Shown one piece after another: positions 11,268 to 21,387 of a stretch of 64,000 nt of DNA. The stretch comes from Archegozetes longisetosus (lineage: Eukaryota > Arthropoda > Arachnida > Sarcoptiformes > Trhypochthoniidae). The notes under the pieces are model-generated. The model was not told where the DNA came from. It saw nothing but the letters and a program-made list of their open reading frames with translations, and made no database searches. The stretch spans positions 2,642,001 through 2,706,000 of the forward strand of contig JAEMBT020000002.1 in assembly GCA_018873245.2 (NCBI GenBank). Direction: 5' to 3'. A program made the position numbers and the translations under genes. Position 1 is the first letter of the stretch; every line of letters begins with the position of its first letter.

Positions 11268-14200
11268 AGAAAACACGCACGATATTAAAATATAGGTCTT
11301 ATGAAAAATCTAAATTATATAGTATTCAAAATCACGATTCACTTATTCATTAGTATTCATGAGTAAAAAATTCATATTTTTAGAGAAAACTTTGAAATTG
11401 AATAATATCTACTTATAAATTATGAAATATTTCCTAAATATATAACTTGGACGAATTCCTCTGTACTTAAAAGTTTCATAAATCATGGTTTAGAGCAATT
11501 TTCAAAAGTATAGTTCAAAAAGGGATTTGTTTTTGAATTAAGTCTGAGTATTTATAAACTGACAAGTTCTTAACAAAATATTTTTGAAATTTAAATTTTG
11601 TTTTATCTAGACAGCGAAATTGAAAATTAGAAAAAAGATTGACGTTAGAATGAGTAAGTTTTGCCTTAGTTATTAACTAATCTGAAAATAATTTTCTATA
11701 CATATTAGAAGCGAAGAATATGTTGAGAGATAGAACTTCTTGTTATTAAATAATAGATTTTCATAATCTTAACCCAAATTAAAACCTTAAATATTAGTTA
11801 ATTTTAAGTTTATTCGAAAGACTTTTTATTAAAAAGCTTTCTATCTTTATTTAAAATTGAAACTCGTTAGTCAAACTTATTTGTAGTCCATCTGCAAAGT
11901 TGTTTTGATAAAAAATTCTATTTCATCTTCAATTTTCAACACTTGATTTGATCTTCAAAATTAGATGATTTTTATCTGTAGGATGAGACTTGAGTTGAAA
12001 GCAGATTCGGTTTTGTCATAAATTTTTAAAACTTAAGCTATGACTGAGCAAGAGTTACTTAAGCTATTTATCAAAGTCTACGAACGTCTAACAGTATTAC
12101 AAGTATTTGCAATTAAAATATTTGAAATTTTAGAAACTAACTAATCAAAGAATATTTCCAAATGAAAAGCTTTCGTTTACATTGTCATCAAACTAAAGAA
12201 TTTTCACACAACAAGCATCTAGAGGATAAATTTCAAACCAATAAAAAAGTATCGAAAGTCTAATAAAAGAAATCCAGGTTTGCAAAACTACATAAATTCA
12301 GAGAGAATATTCTAGAATAAAATTTTTCAACTCTATTAATCTAAATATGAATTCTGTGAATGTTAGTCAATATTTGATGATTAGACACATAAAAGCCAGA
12401 CACTAGAGAATTACATAACAAAAAGTTTTTAATATTGGTTCTGGCTTGCTATTTACAGACTAACAACTCTCAAAATACTTCGCTCAAGTTAGGATCAAAA
12501 TTTAAAATTTCTCTTCTTTTACAGAAAGCTTATTCTCGTTGACAAAATCCTTCAGTATAATGAATATTTATATCTTCACTTACTGTAAAACAAACTAATT
12601 CTAAGGCAAGAAATACTGAATTCGAAATTTATTCTAAAGCACAATTCTAGTAGAAATTAGTCACAGAAAAAGAACTTATTTTGATCAAAATTACAGAAAG
12701 AAAACTTTTAGTGGTGTATAAAATCGATTAGTTTATCACAACATTGTCTAGAAACAGAATGCTCTGTACTTAAAAGCAACGACGAGACCAAGTAGACTAT
12801 AAAAACAATTAATTCATGTAAATTTGAGCTAAACCTTCTTTTCGCCAGTTTTTGATTAATTTTCTTCATTCAAATCTAAGATAGACTTCAAACTTAAAGC
12901 TGGTACAATGAGGTGGAAGTTTCACTTTAAATGGATATCGCTTTTAAATAATTCAAAGCTTTTTCTGTAAGTAATGGGAAACAAGTTTTTCTCTGATATT
13001 TTGGATATAGTACGGATGGAAGTGATGCTGAAGTAATGAGTTTTGCTAACTAACTGTTTAGCATACATATTAAGCTATACTATGGTCTTCTGTGAATACT
13101 AGATATAAAGTTTGATGTTTTAAAAAAATATTTGTATATAGTAAAATTTATTTATTACTCGTTATTTATAGTGTGTGCGGATGCTCGACCTGTTGTCAAC
13201 GGAGGATAAACCGCGGTTCGGTGTAGTTCTTATTCAAAGAGCCTGGAACCACAAAATGACTTCACGAATTTCGATATATAAAATTCAAAAAGAAAATAGT
13301 CTGATAACCATTATTTGGAATGTGAATTTTTCAGATCATAGTCAAATTACAATTGATTTCAGTCCTGTATTAGTAACAATTGCATTTTGTATGCATTCAA
13401 AAGAAAAAGTAGTTGGCAGTTGAATATATAATATACTTTAAAACAACATTTCTTCTGATTATCAGAAGATTCAATGGCAATCCAACATTTATCAGCAGCC
13501 GCACTGAGTAAAATTTTCTGATATCAAGCTGAAGTTTCTGATAAAAACTGGTAGCATTGTGCAAACTCTCCTTCCAATGAATTGGCTCGCAATAATAAAA
13601 GAGATATCAACAGGCAGTGCTTTGCGTATTAAAACAAGACATGAGCTAAGCTGCAGTACGATCCAGTATTAAGGCTTGCGATTGGGGAGATTCGGTTTTC
13701 AAATTCATATGTTACTAAGGGACATGACGCAATTTGCGATGTAGCTTACAAAGTTTTTTGAACACCATTATTCATCGTCTAACTAGTTGAACATATGTTA
13801 GTTTGAGTTTTAAAATTATAATTCGTTTTTTGCAAGAAATGCACAAATTAAACTTTAATATGATTTTGAAAAACCCGTTTAAAGATTTTTTGAAGGTGAA
13901 ACAGTGATGAAAATCTTGTTACCATGAGTTATAAAGATTCTTATCTAAAGAGTTAGATCTAAAGTACGATTGAAATTATAGCACATTTGAAGAATCTTGA
14001 AAAGCCTTGAATCTTTATCTGTTGTTAATTTGCAGTTTGTAAAGAAAAATATTTCTTTCTCAAAGTTTTAATTTATAATTTGACGTCAGACATAACAGAT
14101 GTTATTTTAGAAGAAAAATGTTGATTCACTATAACCTGGTTTTTAAATAATTGATCAGTAAAACCAGATTCACTTAAATTTGAAATACAAACAAAATTGC

Positions 14201-15952
14201 AGGAATCTGTAGTAAAAGTGATCACATCTATGTTCGGAGAAAGGTATTAAATCTCAAACTAATTGATCGTAAAACTTGCAATAATACAGAAATTATTGAC
14301 AAAAATACTTACCTGAAATACGATAAGTCTTGATTTGTTAATTGATTATCGACTGTCAAAAAATGGAATCTCAGGTAACTCCCGAGAAACCTATGAAAGT
14401 AGTTCAGCGTGAAAAGCTATTAAAAAATTTCAAAAGGCGTTTGTAAAATAGTTGTCTGTTATACCAAGTATAAACTTAGGAAACTTTTTAAACTTATTTC
14501 TTAATTATTGTGAACAGTTTGCCATCTCCTCTGGCCTCTACTTGATACTTGAGTTTGCGACTCAATATTATAAGTGCAATCAAACAAACTCTAGCTTTCA
14601 AAACATTCAAAAGTAGAGATCAAGTTTATTCTAATTTTCAAACCCAAGAGCGAAAAAACTATAAAATCTATGGTAAGAGACGATTACATCTACACTTATT
14701 GAGTTAAATTAAATCCGAATCATACGAAGCTTGAAACCCTCCAAATTAATTGAAGACGAAGAGAGTGATTGACTAGATTGAATTTAGTAAAAGCTCCCAG
14801 AAGTTGCTCCCATTAACATGATAGTTGAAAAATGAACTTAAAAACTTCTAAAGCTGCAAAATTTCTTCATAATAATCTTTATGCTATTTATGAAATTATT
14901 CTAACTTAGGTTTCATTTAATAATATATAAATTACTATATATGGTTACGTATAAACGAACAAATCTGTTCATATATATTCAGACAGAAATAGTCTAAAGT
15001 CCAAGTCTAAAGTCCAAAGTCTAAAAACGCGCAGCATTAATTGTAATGAAGGTTTTATATCAAAAGGTCGTAATATATATGTGCTTTTAATAGGGTCCAG
15101 TTCTGGATCATAATTCATGACATTTTTAAAGTCAAAGCTTTCTACCACACTATAGATTTTATGAAATGTGGCTTGAGGTATCTATTTTTAAAATATCAAA
15201 CTGCATATATAATTTCAGTGCAAATGCAAAGTCGTAAATCTGTAAAAGCTTTTGAAGCTCATAATATTGAAATTACAAATTGTTTATCAGCAATTAGTAA
15301 AGTTAAATGTATTTTGCATTAAACTATTTGTTCGACAACAAGTATTTTAAATTGTGAGGTAGGATCATCAATGATATATCTTAAGTTTAAGACACATTTT
15401 TATTGATGAGAGTCATATTTTAATTAAATAAATTTGAGCGCTTGCGAAAAAATTGATTATAAGTCATCAAAACTTTATATAATAGAAAATAGACTATTAA
15501 GGGGTTTGTGTTTAACTTTTAAAAATTATATTCAAGAAGGTAATTCAAATTTCAAACATTTCAGGTCTTTTCAAAATTAGAATCAGATATCCGCTTTACT
15601 CGAAGTGATAAATCTAGTTCAGTGAAATCCAGATCAATTCAAATCATTGACATGGATAACAGTAAAGAGGTGTTAATTTCATATCCGTTAAGTCAGAACT
15701 AGTTCATTATAAAAAATGGAAAACAAATGATACTTTTAAACAGAAAGTTTTATTAAAATCCAGTAGCGCATTTCTGGTACGAATCCTAAACTCGATCGTT
15801 GCTTAATTATAAGATCGATCATTATAGTCCTTAAATTAAGCCTCGATCTTCAATTAACGAACGCTTTGAGAATCGATCATTACTTAAAATCGTGCTAAAC
15901 TTGATTTTAAACTTAAAGATCGCTTCGAGAATAGTCCTCCAGAAATCTAACC
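11268..15952. other. AT-rich non-coding stretch
   Basis: No supported gene. Two local oddities stand out: a GC-richer patch around 13165-13260 that holds an 82-codon frame of unknown meaning, and a small tandem repeat of AGTCTAAAGTCCA at 14991-15024. From 15785 to 15935, just before the Cys-rich gene, the motif GATCG(A/T) recurs several times. Confidence 0.45.
14991..15024. repeat. Short tandem repeat, unit about 12 bp
   Basis: Two to three consecutive copies of AGTCTAAAGTCCA, the last truncated. No function is evident. Confidence 0.6.
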
Positions 15953-16288
15953 ATGGATTACAAAATTTTAATTAATTGTATTCTATCAGTTATTGTTCTA
16001 ACATCTGGTAAGGATTCATCACCTGAATCCAATTCTGATGAACCACCGAAAATTGTTGGCCGACCACCGAATTATCCGATTGGCAGTGACTTATCTGATG
16101 AAAATGAAAATATAGTGACTGAACCTGTCTATGGATGTCATGCAGGTTGGTGCTGGACTAAATGCTCAGGCGTTATGCCGAGTCAGTGGTGTTGGTCTAC
16201 TAAAACTCATTTTCATAAATATGTCAAATGTGGTAATTATAGTGACTGCAGTCCTAAATGGAAATGTGGTGGACTGTGTATCTTATAG
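15953..16288 (+). CDS. Small secreted eight-cysteine protein, family not named
   Basis: A single-exon frame of 111 aa. Residues 1-18 form a hydrophobic N-terminus that reads as a signal peptide (ILINCILSVIVLTSG). Residues 20-59 are an acidic, Ser/Pro-rich linker. Residues 60-111 are a compact domain with eight cysteines (62, 67, 71, 80, 93, 99, 105, 109), so four disulfides are possible. The domain is rich in Trp, with GWCW and QWCW repeated, and ends KWKCGGLCIL. Similar CxxxxxC-W domains occur, as far as I recall, in uncharacterised secreted proteins of mites and springtails, but I cannot name the family or assign a role. It is convergent with the UGT gene 312 bp downstream. A possible donor (GGTAAGG) lies after codon 18, but the frame runs on without needing it. 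The ATG used is the only one that gives the signal peptide. Confidence 0.75.
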   Translation: MDYKILINCILSVIVLTSGKDSSPESNSDEPPKIVGRPPNYPIGSDLSDENENIVTEPVYGCHAGWCWTKCSGVMPSQWCWSTKTHFHKYVKCGNYSDCSPKWKCGGLCIL

Positions 16289-16600
16289 ATTCATTAAGTT
16301 AAATAAGCACGAGATAAATTTGATTAAAATTTACTTCTGTTTTATTCATAACTTGTTTAAAACATTTCAACTAAATTTTTGGGAAATCAAATTTTTCCTC
16401 TTCGAGTATTGCTTTTAGAAAATTAAAATAGAAGTTTAAATTGCTTTTACAACTTTTTAGTTTTATACAGTATTAATCGTTATTCAAAATGTTTATGAAA
16501 CTATAGTTATTTTATCTCTTCTGTAGATTTTAAATTCAACTTCTTTTCGATTGTAATATGAATGTATTAAACTTCATTTTAAATTCCTCAAAGTTAAAAT
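16289..16600. other. Convergent 3' region between the Cys-rich and UGT genes
   Basis: AT-rich DNA that must hold the 3' UTRs of both genes. Nothing else is visible. Confidence 0.5.
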
Positions 16601-17391
16601 TCAAGAACTCACAATATTCTCAATTAAATCAGACACAATTCTCTTGTCCTGACTGCTACGAATTCTTTCACCAATAGATCTCATCCGTTCAGCCAGACAT
16701 TCATCGGTAACCAATTTGTCAACAGCATTGAGTAGCTCATTCTCAGTGCAGTGAAATGGATGTAGTCTTAATCCCAGCCCAGTTTCTTGTATTCTCTGCG
16801 CGTTATCTAATTGATCCCCATGTAAAGGCAATACTAGCATTGGTTTGCCGAAGAAAAATGTTTCAGTGACCGTATTGTTGCCACCATGAGTAATAACCAG
16901 ATCAACCAAGGGCAAAACAGCAGTTTGTGGTACAAACCGTTGTCCAAACATGTTGTCGGGTAACTCATATTGCTCATGTAACGGACCTTTGGCTACAATA
17001 AATCTATGTTCAGACTTGCCCAATATCTCAGTCAATCGTGTCATTAATGGCACGATTGCGCAACCGAACGAACCCATTGATAGAAAAACTAGTTTTCCTG
17101 ATCTTGAACTCAAATTTTCAGGTAACTGGAATTTGTCGTCAGTCGTACGAACAATGTTCTCGACTCGTTTCCAATTTGATTTCATTGGTTGTAGTTCTTC
17201 ATAATCAAGTTCTTTTGGATACATATAAATGTTGAGATGAGGCGATTCGGGATGAAGCCTATACGGAGCTAGTTTTGGAGCACCTTTCAGTACACAAAAT
17301 TCATTTATTTCATTGCAAAAGTCTTCGAATAAAGCATTCCATTGGTTTTTGAATTTTTTCCATTCAACTCGATCACTATTTATCGGTAAAC
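16601..17391 (-). CDS. UGT: UGT exon 2
   Basis: 791 bp, from the acceptor ATATAAG to the TGA stop, residues 166-428. It holds the UDP-sugar-binding half with FVPQ, HGG and DQ motifs. The frame is open through 17391, well upstream of the internal Met at 17224. Confidence 0.9.
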
Positions 17392-19418
17392 CTTATATAA
17401 AAATAATAAATAGATAAAAAATAGCATGTTTCAATTATCAAAATATAAAGTATTATACTTTTATTTGGTATTGAGCGAAGTTATTTGGCAAGTAAGTGTT
17501 TATTTAATACAAACTGTTTTTCTAAAGTTTTACTATTGTCTAAAGCTCAAGTTTCTATTTAAAGTGCTCAATTATCATATCTTATTTGAGTTGCATGGCA
17601 GACCAAACCACAGGTCAAGTATCAAAAAAGCATTGTGCATATTTTTATTGATATTAAGTTAACCTTAATAGATATAACATGACAAGAAAAGCATTTATTA
17701 ATAGCACACAATGAATTAATAACAATCATTTACTTCACATTTTACGCCGTTTTGCAAACACTATTGAAATGAACTTGGCTTCTGATTAATTTTTTAATGA
17801 AAAGTGCCTACTGCATAAAATATGCAACGATTATCCTGAGTCAGAATTTTTAAAAGCTGCAAATTTTTGCAGACTCAAAATTATAATCAACTTCTAAATA
17901 TTTTATATAACTTATTGTACTGATGTTTCTTACAAGTTAGAGTTATGCGGATCCGGTTACTATGGGGCAACAGGTTACTTGGTTACTGTTACTGTCAAAG
18001 TAGTCGGTTATTCGATTATTTTTTCGGTCAATCTGTAGAAAATTGATTTGTTAAGACTAAAAATGGTGAAATAATTAATTATAGAATAGTATAATTAAGT
18101 ATCACTTGAGGACTATAGATTATAAACAATGCATGATATTTTCGAGAAAAGAACTTCTCTAGCCTCGAGAAAATTTGATTCTGAGGCTTGAGAATTCTCG
18201 GATTCCATATAATATGGGGGAAAAATTTCATTACTAATTGTTTACTTGCACTTAAATTCAGTAAAATACATAAAATTGGGATAACCACTAAACAATTAAA
18301 AGCTTTTAATTTAATATCAAATTTATCTAACAAATCTATTTTGATTAAAAATTGACTCTTTTACAAATCAATTTTTTGATAAAACATATTTTTAAAGGAT
18401 TTATAGACCCTTATTTATTAAATATTTATTTCCTAATCTAACTACATAATATTTTCTTCGGTCAACATTAAAACAAAAAGATTAGGAATTAAGGGTTAAT
18501 TATTGGGATTAAATCAATAAAAAATATTTTTTAGACTCAAGAGGTCATACCATGTTCTAATTGTAACAGAATTTGTTAGTATTGCTTTTAATTATAATAA
18601 CTTATAGTGACATGCAATTATTAATTTTAAAAATAAAAATCATTTATTATAAACGAAAAATGCTTGTTTATGACATAGTATTTGATATCGATTAATCGTT
18701 AAAACGAAAAGTGAACCGATAAAAATTGGGAAAAATTTTAAGGGTAACTGAGAAAGTAACCATTTGCAAAGACGACTAATCAGTAACCAGTTATTTTGCT
18801 AAGTAACAAGTAACCGATTACTAGTAAGTGGATTCGCACAACTCTATTGCAAATTTTTCAAGACCATTAATCAAGAATAAAACTTCAATTATTTAAGAAT
18901 AGATACGAAAATTGACTCATACCAGACCAAGCAGGAGGTATTCGGTCGTCATTCAATGCAAGATGAGGTGCAGCCGAAAATAACCAAACCCATGGAATAC
19001 CAGAATTTGTGAGAATAGGTGAGCAAACGTAGCCATCATTTACTATGACATCAGGTCTTACCCTATCAATTATCTCTTTATATTGATGTTCACGTTCTCT
19101 AACATCAGAAAACATTTTTTTAGTAGCATTCAAGAAAAAATGTTCGGCAACTCCTATAGGATCGAGTTTGAAGTCTTCTGCATGTTGTTTGATAAATATC
19201 GGCCAAAACTCGTTATTAGAATCAGTTCCATCTAATGGTAAGCCATGTATCTCTTCCTCAAATCCAAATGGAATTAAGCGGCCCTTGAAGGCTATATCGA
19301 TAGCGAATACTATTCTGTGTCCACGATCTCTAAGTTCTTCAGCTAATCCATGGCACGCATTGATGTGTCCGTGACTGTCAAGTGGTGTGAATAGAATTGT
19401 CAGCTTTTTTGATGACAT
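16601..19418 (-). CDS. UGT: UDP-glycosyltransferase, bacterial MGT-like type (two exons)
   Basis: Exon 1 is 19418-18923 and exon 2 is 17391-16601. The intron is GT-AG, phase 1, and gives a 428-aa protein. The N-terminal Rossmann half starts at residue 7 with ILFTPLDSHGHINA; His18 sits where the GT1 catalytic base is expected. The C-terminal half carries the UDP-sugar-binding signature, FVPQ at 318-321, the HGG of THGGNNTVTE at 334-336, and a D358-Q359 pair in PLHGDQLDNAQR. There is no signal peptide and no C-terminal membrane segment, unlike ordinary animal ER-bound UGTs. This matches the cytosolic UGTs of acariform mites, thought to come from bacteria. The likely role is glycosylation of lipophilic small molecules, including xenobiotics. 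All expected motifs are intact. The stop follows ENIVSS; a GTGAGT within those last codons could act as a donor, but the length already fits the family. Confidence 0.9.
17938..18846. mobile_element. hAT-like element, 909 bp, inside the UGT intron
   Basis: The left end is TAGAGTTATGCGGATCC and the right end, on the opposite strand, is TAGAGTTGTGCGAATCC: inverted repeats differing at two positions. GGTTACT/AGTAACC motifs crowd both subterminal regions, as in hAT elements. The flanking octamers TTACAAGT (17930-17937) and TTGCAAAT (18847-18854) match at 6 of 8 positions, consistent with a decayed 8-bp target duplication. No transposase frame is visible. It makes up about 60% of the 1531-bp UGT intron and does not touch either splice site. 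Confidence 0.75.
18923..19418 (-). CDS. UGT: UGT exon 1
   Basis: 496 bp, residues 1-165 plus one base. The start is MSSKKLTILF and the exon ends in PPAWSG before the donor GTATGA. It encodes the acceptor-binding half. Confidence 0.9.
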
Positions 19419-19654
19419 TGTGTCAATTTTTCACCTAAATATTTAATATATGATGAGAATTAATACAAATTTCAATTTTAATCAACCACTATCACAATGT
19501 AGTGCTTTAACTATTTTAAAATTTTTCTCGTAATAAACACAAACAAATTATTTCTCTTTGAAAGAATTTTCACTGTCAAATAGAGAAATTACTATCCTCG
19601 GAACTTATCAAACTTAGGATTATAATTTTCAACACTTCATATGTTAATTTTATT
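19419..19654. promoter_or_regulatory. Presumed UGT upstream region
   Basis: 236 bp between the UGT start codon and a mariner relic. No specific element could be identified; promoter assignment rests only on position. Confidence 0.3.
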
Positions 19655-20502
19655 AGATGGAATCAAAAGTAATGTGACTATCTTATCTCATTCTTTATGA
19701 AAGTTGTAAACATGTTTATGCTATAATATTGCGCATTAGAGTAAAAGAAAGTGTACAGTGTGGTTGCTTGCTTTTCTCATGCTTTTAAGTGCGATTTCTG
19801 TATATAGTCCAAAAGTGGACCAACTTCGAGAAAGTATTACAAACCAAGAACAGCGCGCATTTATTAAGTGCCATGTGCTATTGGGTACTCCTGCAGTTGA
19901 AGTTCATAGAATGCTAGATAAAATAGCTCACAACCGAGCATTAAGCAAAACACGTATATAGACTATACAATGAATTTAAGCATGGAAGCCGCCTGAGCAG
20001 CGAGGAAGACCCACGCTCAGGAAGACCTCGCACCGTGGCTGATACAATACACGAAGAAAGACTTAGGGAGCTTTTAAATGAGGGCGAATGCTGGAGGACC
20101 GAAGATTTGGCCCAGACATTAGGTATTAGTACTGCAAGTATCAAAAGGCTTTTGAAGGAGGTAGGGGCGAAGAAAGTTGCTTTAAACTACATCGGTGAGA
20201 GGAGTTGAAACACCTCCCATAGTCCAGATTTAAACCCTTGCGATTATGACGGTATTGCTAGAATAAAGAGGCCTTATAAAGGAATGAGATTTGCCGATGA
20301 GAACGAACTCCACGCTTCTTATTATAGAGTTATTGAAGAAATAAATCTAAACAATGAGGCTACAGAAATAAGACACCTCCCACAGCGGTGGGCCATGGTC
20401 ACCCAGACAGGGGGAGAATATATTGTATAATCATATTATAATATAATAAATACCTTTAAAAGTCCACGAGTTCTAATATACCCATTACTTTTGAATAATA
20501 CA
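19655..20502 (+). mobile_element. Broken mariner-like transposon
   Basis: TCAAAAGTAATG at 19663-19674 reappears inverted at 20483-20494, marking the terminal repeats, although the outermost bases have diverged. Between them is a mariner transposase pseudogene. At about 850 bp it is shorter than a full mariner (about 1.3 kb), because the catalytic middle has been lost. Confidence 0.7.
19758..20430 (+). pseudogene. Mariner transposase pseudogene, frameshifted and internally deleted
   Basis: The N-terminal helix-turn-helix region is recognisable (ITNQEQRAFIKCHVLLGTPA, about 19830-19890). The frame then shifts near 19955-19962, at CGTATATAGAC. It continues with the second helix-turn-helix and the linker DPRSGRPRT (about 20005-20035), a mariner hallmark, up to a TGA near 20208. 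Immediately afterwards comes the region of the third catalytic Asp, SPDLNPCD (about 20220-20245), and a C-terminal tail with RWAMVTQTGGEYI ending near 20430. The first two catalytic Asp residues are missing. It is clearly dead, and related to the copy at 7780-7929. Confidence 0.8.
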
Positions 20503-20668
20503 TATTTCATGTTTCACTAAACCGGGAAGGTCGCGCGCTTTCGGAACGCTTTCAAATTCAAACCTAGCTCAAAATATGCTCAAAGACATACAAAATATCA
20601 GGCAATTAACCATGCAAATGGCCTCCAAATTCTGTAAAAATCAAGACTTTTGGTACAAAATTTCCACA

Positions 20669-20737
20669 GCCTCTTTGGTCAAGTGGTATTACGTAGGACT
20701 CGTATTACTATAGATCTAGGTTCGATACTCTGTGGCG
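20669..20737 (+). tRNA. tRNA-like (Thr-CGT-like) pseudogene, left arm
   Basis: TTTGGTCAAGTGG matches the Pol III A box and GGTTCGATACT is close to the B box, at tRNA-like spacing. An anticodon-type loop ACTCGTATT would present CGT (Thr). The acceptor and T stems pair poorly and the body is about 69 nt, so it is probably not a working tRNA. A run of six T follows at 20740-20745, a possible Pol III terminator. It may be a tRNA-derived promoter unit rather than a decayed tRNA. Confidence 0.4.
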
Positions 20738-21138
20738 TATTTTTTAATTCAAAATAAATTTTTAGTTTCTAAAGTCTAATATATTTGAAACTATTAAACT
20801 TCGTTTAACCGGTGGAATATAATAGATAAAGTAATAAATCACAGAATCTAGTTAAAGTCAAGTTTATTTTATTCATTTCAAGCAATATTCTATGATATTC
20901 TATGAAAATTTGGCTACGCTTATAAGAAGAATTTGTTTGCAATGACTTTTTGTTACTTTTTTGCTTTTCATATAATATTGCTTGAAATGAATAAAATAAA
21001 CTTGACTTTAACTAGATTCTGTGATTTATTACTTTATCTATTATATTCCACCGGTTAAACGAAGTTTAATAGTTTCAAATATATTAGACTTTAGAAACTA
21101 AAAATTTATTTTGAATTAAAAAATATATAAAACGCCAC

Positions 21139-21206
21139 AGAGTATCGAACCTAGATCTATAGTAATACGAGTCCTACGTAATACCACTTGACCAAAGAGG
21201 CTGTAT
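21139..21206 (-). tRNA. tRNA-like pseudogene, right arm copy
   Basis: This is the inverted copy of the tRNA-like unit in the left arm, with the same A box, B box and anticodon-like loop. It is followed on its own strand by TTTT directly after the body. The two copies point towards each other across the palindrome centre. Confidence 0.4.
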
Positions 21207-21387
21207 ATTAAAATTATTTGGAAATTTTGTACCAAAAGTAAATGAATATTTTAATTCTTGATTTTTTACAGAATTTGGAGGCCATTTGCAAAAATGGTTA
21301 ACTGCCTGATATTTTGTATGTCTTTGAGCATATTTTGAGCTAGGTTTGAATTTGAAAGCGTTCCGAAAGCGCGCGACCTTCCCGGTT

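Larger units (their letters stand above)
20519..21387. repeat. 869-bp palindrome carrying tRNA-like sequence in each arm
   Basis: The left arm runs from AACCGGGAAGGTCGCGCGC at 20519 to about 20889. It is repeated inverted from about 20968 to GCGCGCGACCTTCCCGGTT at 21387, around a central spacer of about 80 bp. Over hundreds of bases the arms are almost identical (for example 20760-20889 against 20968-21120), with a few small indels, the largest being extra AT-rich bases in the right arm near 21205-21260. No frame or obvious target duplication was found. The near-identity means either a recent origin or ongoing gene conversion. Confidence 0.85.

Noticed and set aside
16131-16418. Second frame overlapping the Cys-rich gene
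   Set aside because: It lacks a signal peptide and domain and is an offset reading of the eight-cysteine gene.
16601-16616. GTGAGT near the UGT stop read as a donor to a further exon
   Set aside because: The family length (about 430 aa) and end are already reached at the TGA, so no further exon is needed.
16950-17235. Plus-strand frames opposite the UGT C-terminal half
   Set aside because: They are shadows of the well-supported minus-strand UGT exon 2.
18079-18333. 84-codon minus-strand frame inside the UGT intron
   Set aside because: It lies inside a hAT-like element, resembles no hAT transposase, and its composition follows AT content.
20519-20525. CACTA-type transposon ends for the tRNA-like palindrome
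   Set aside because: CACTA precedes the left end, but the right end reads TACTT and no 3-bp target duplication is present.
20669-20737. A functional tRNA-Thr gene
   Set aside because: The acceptor and T stems have several mismatches and the body is short, so I call it tRNA-like only.
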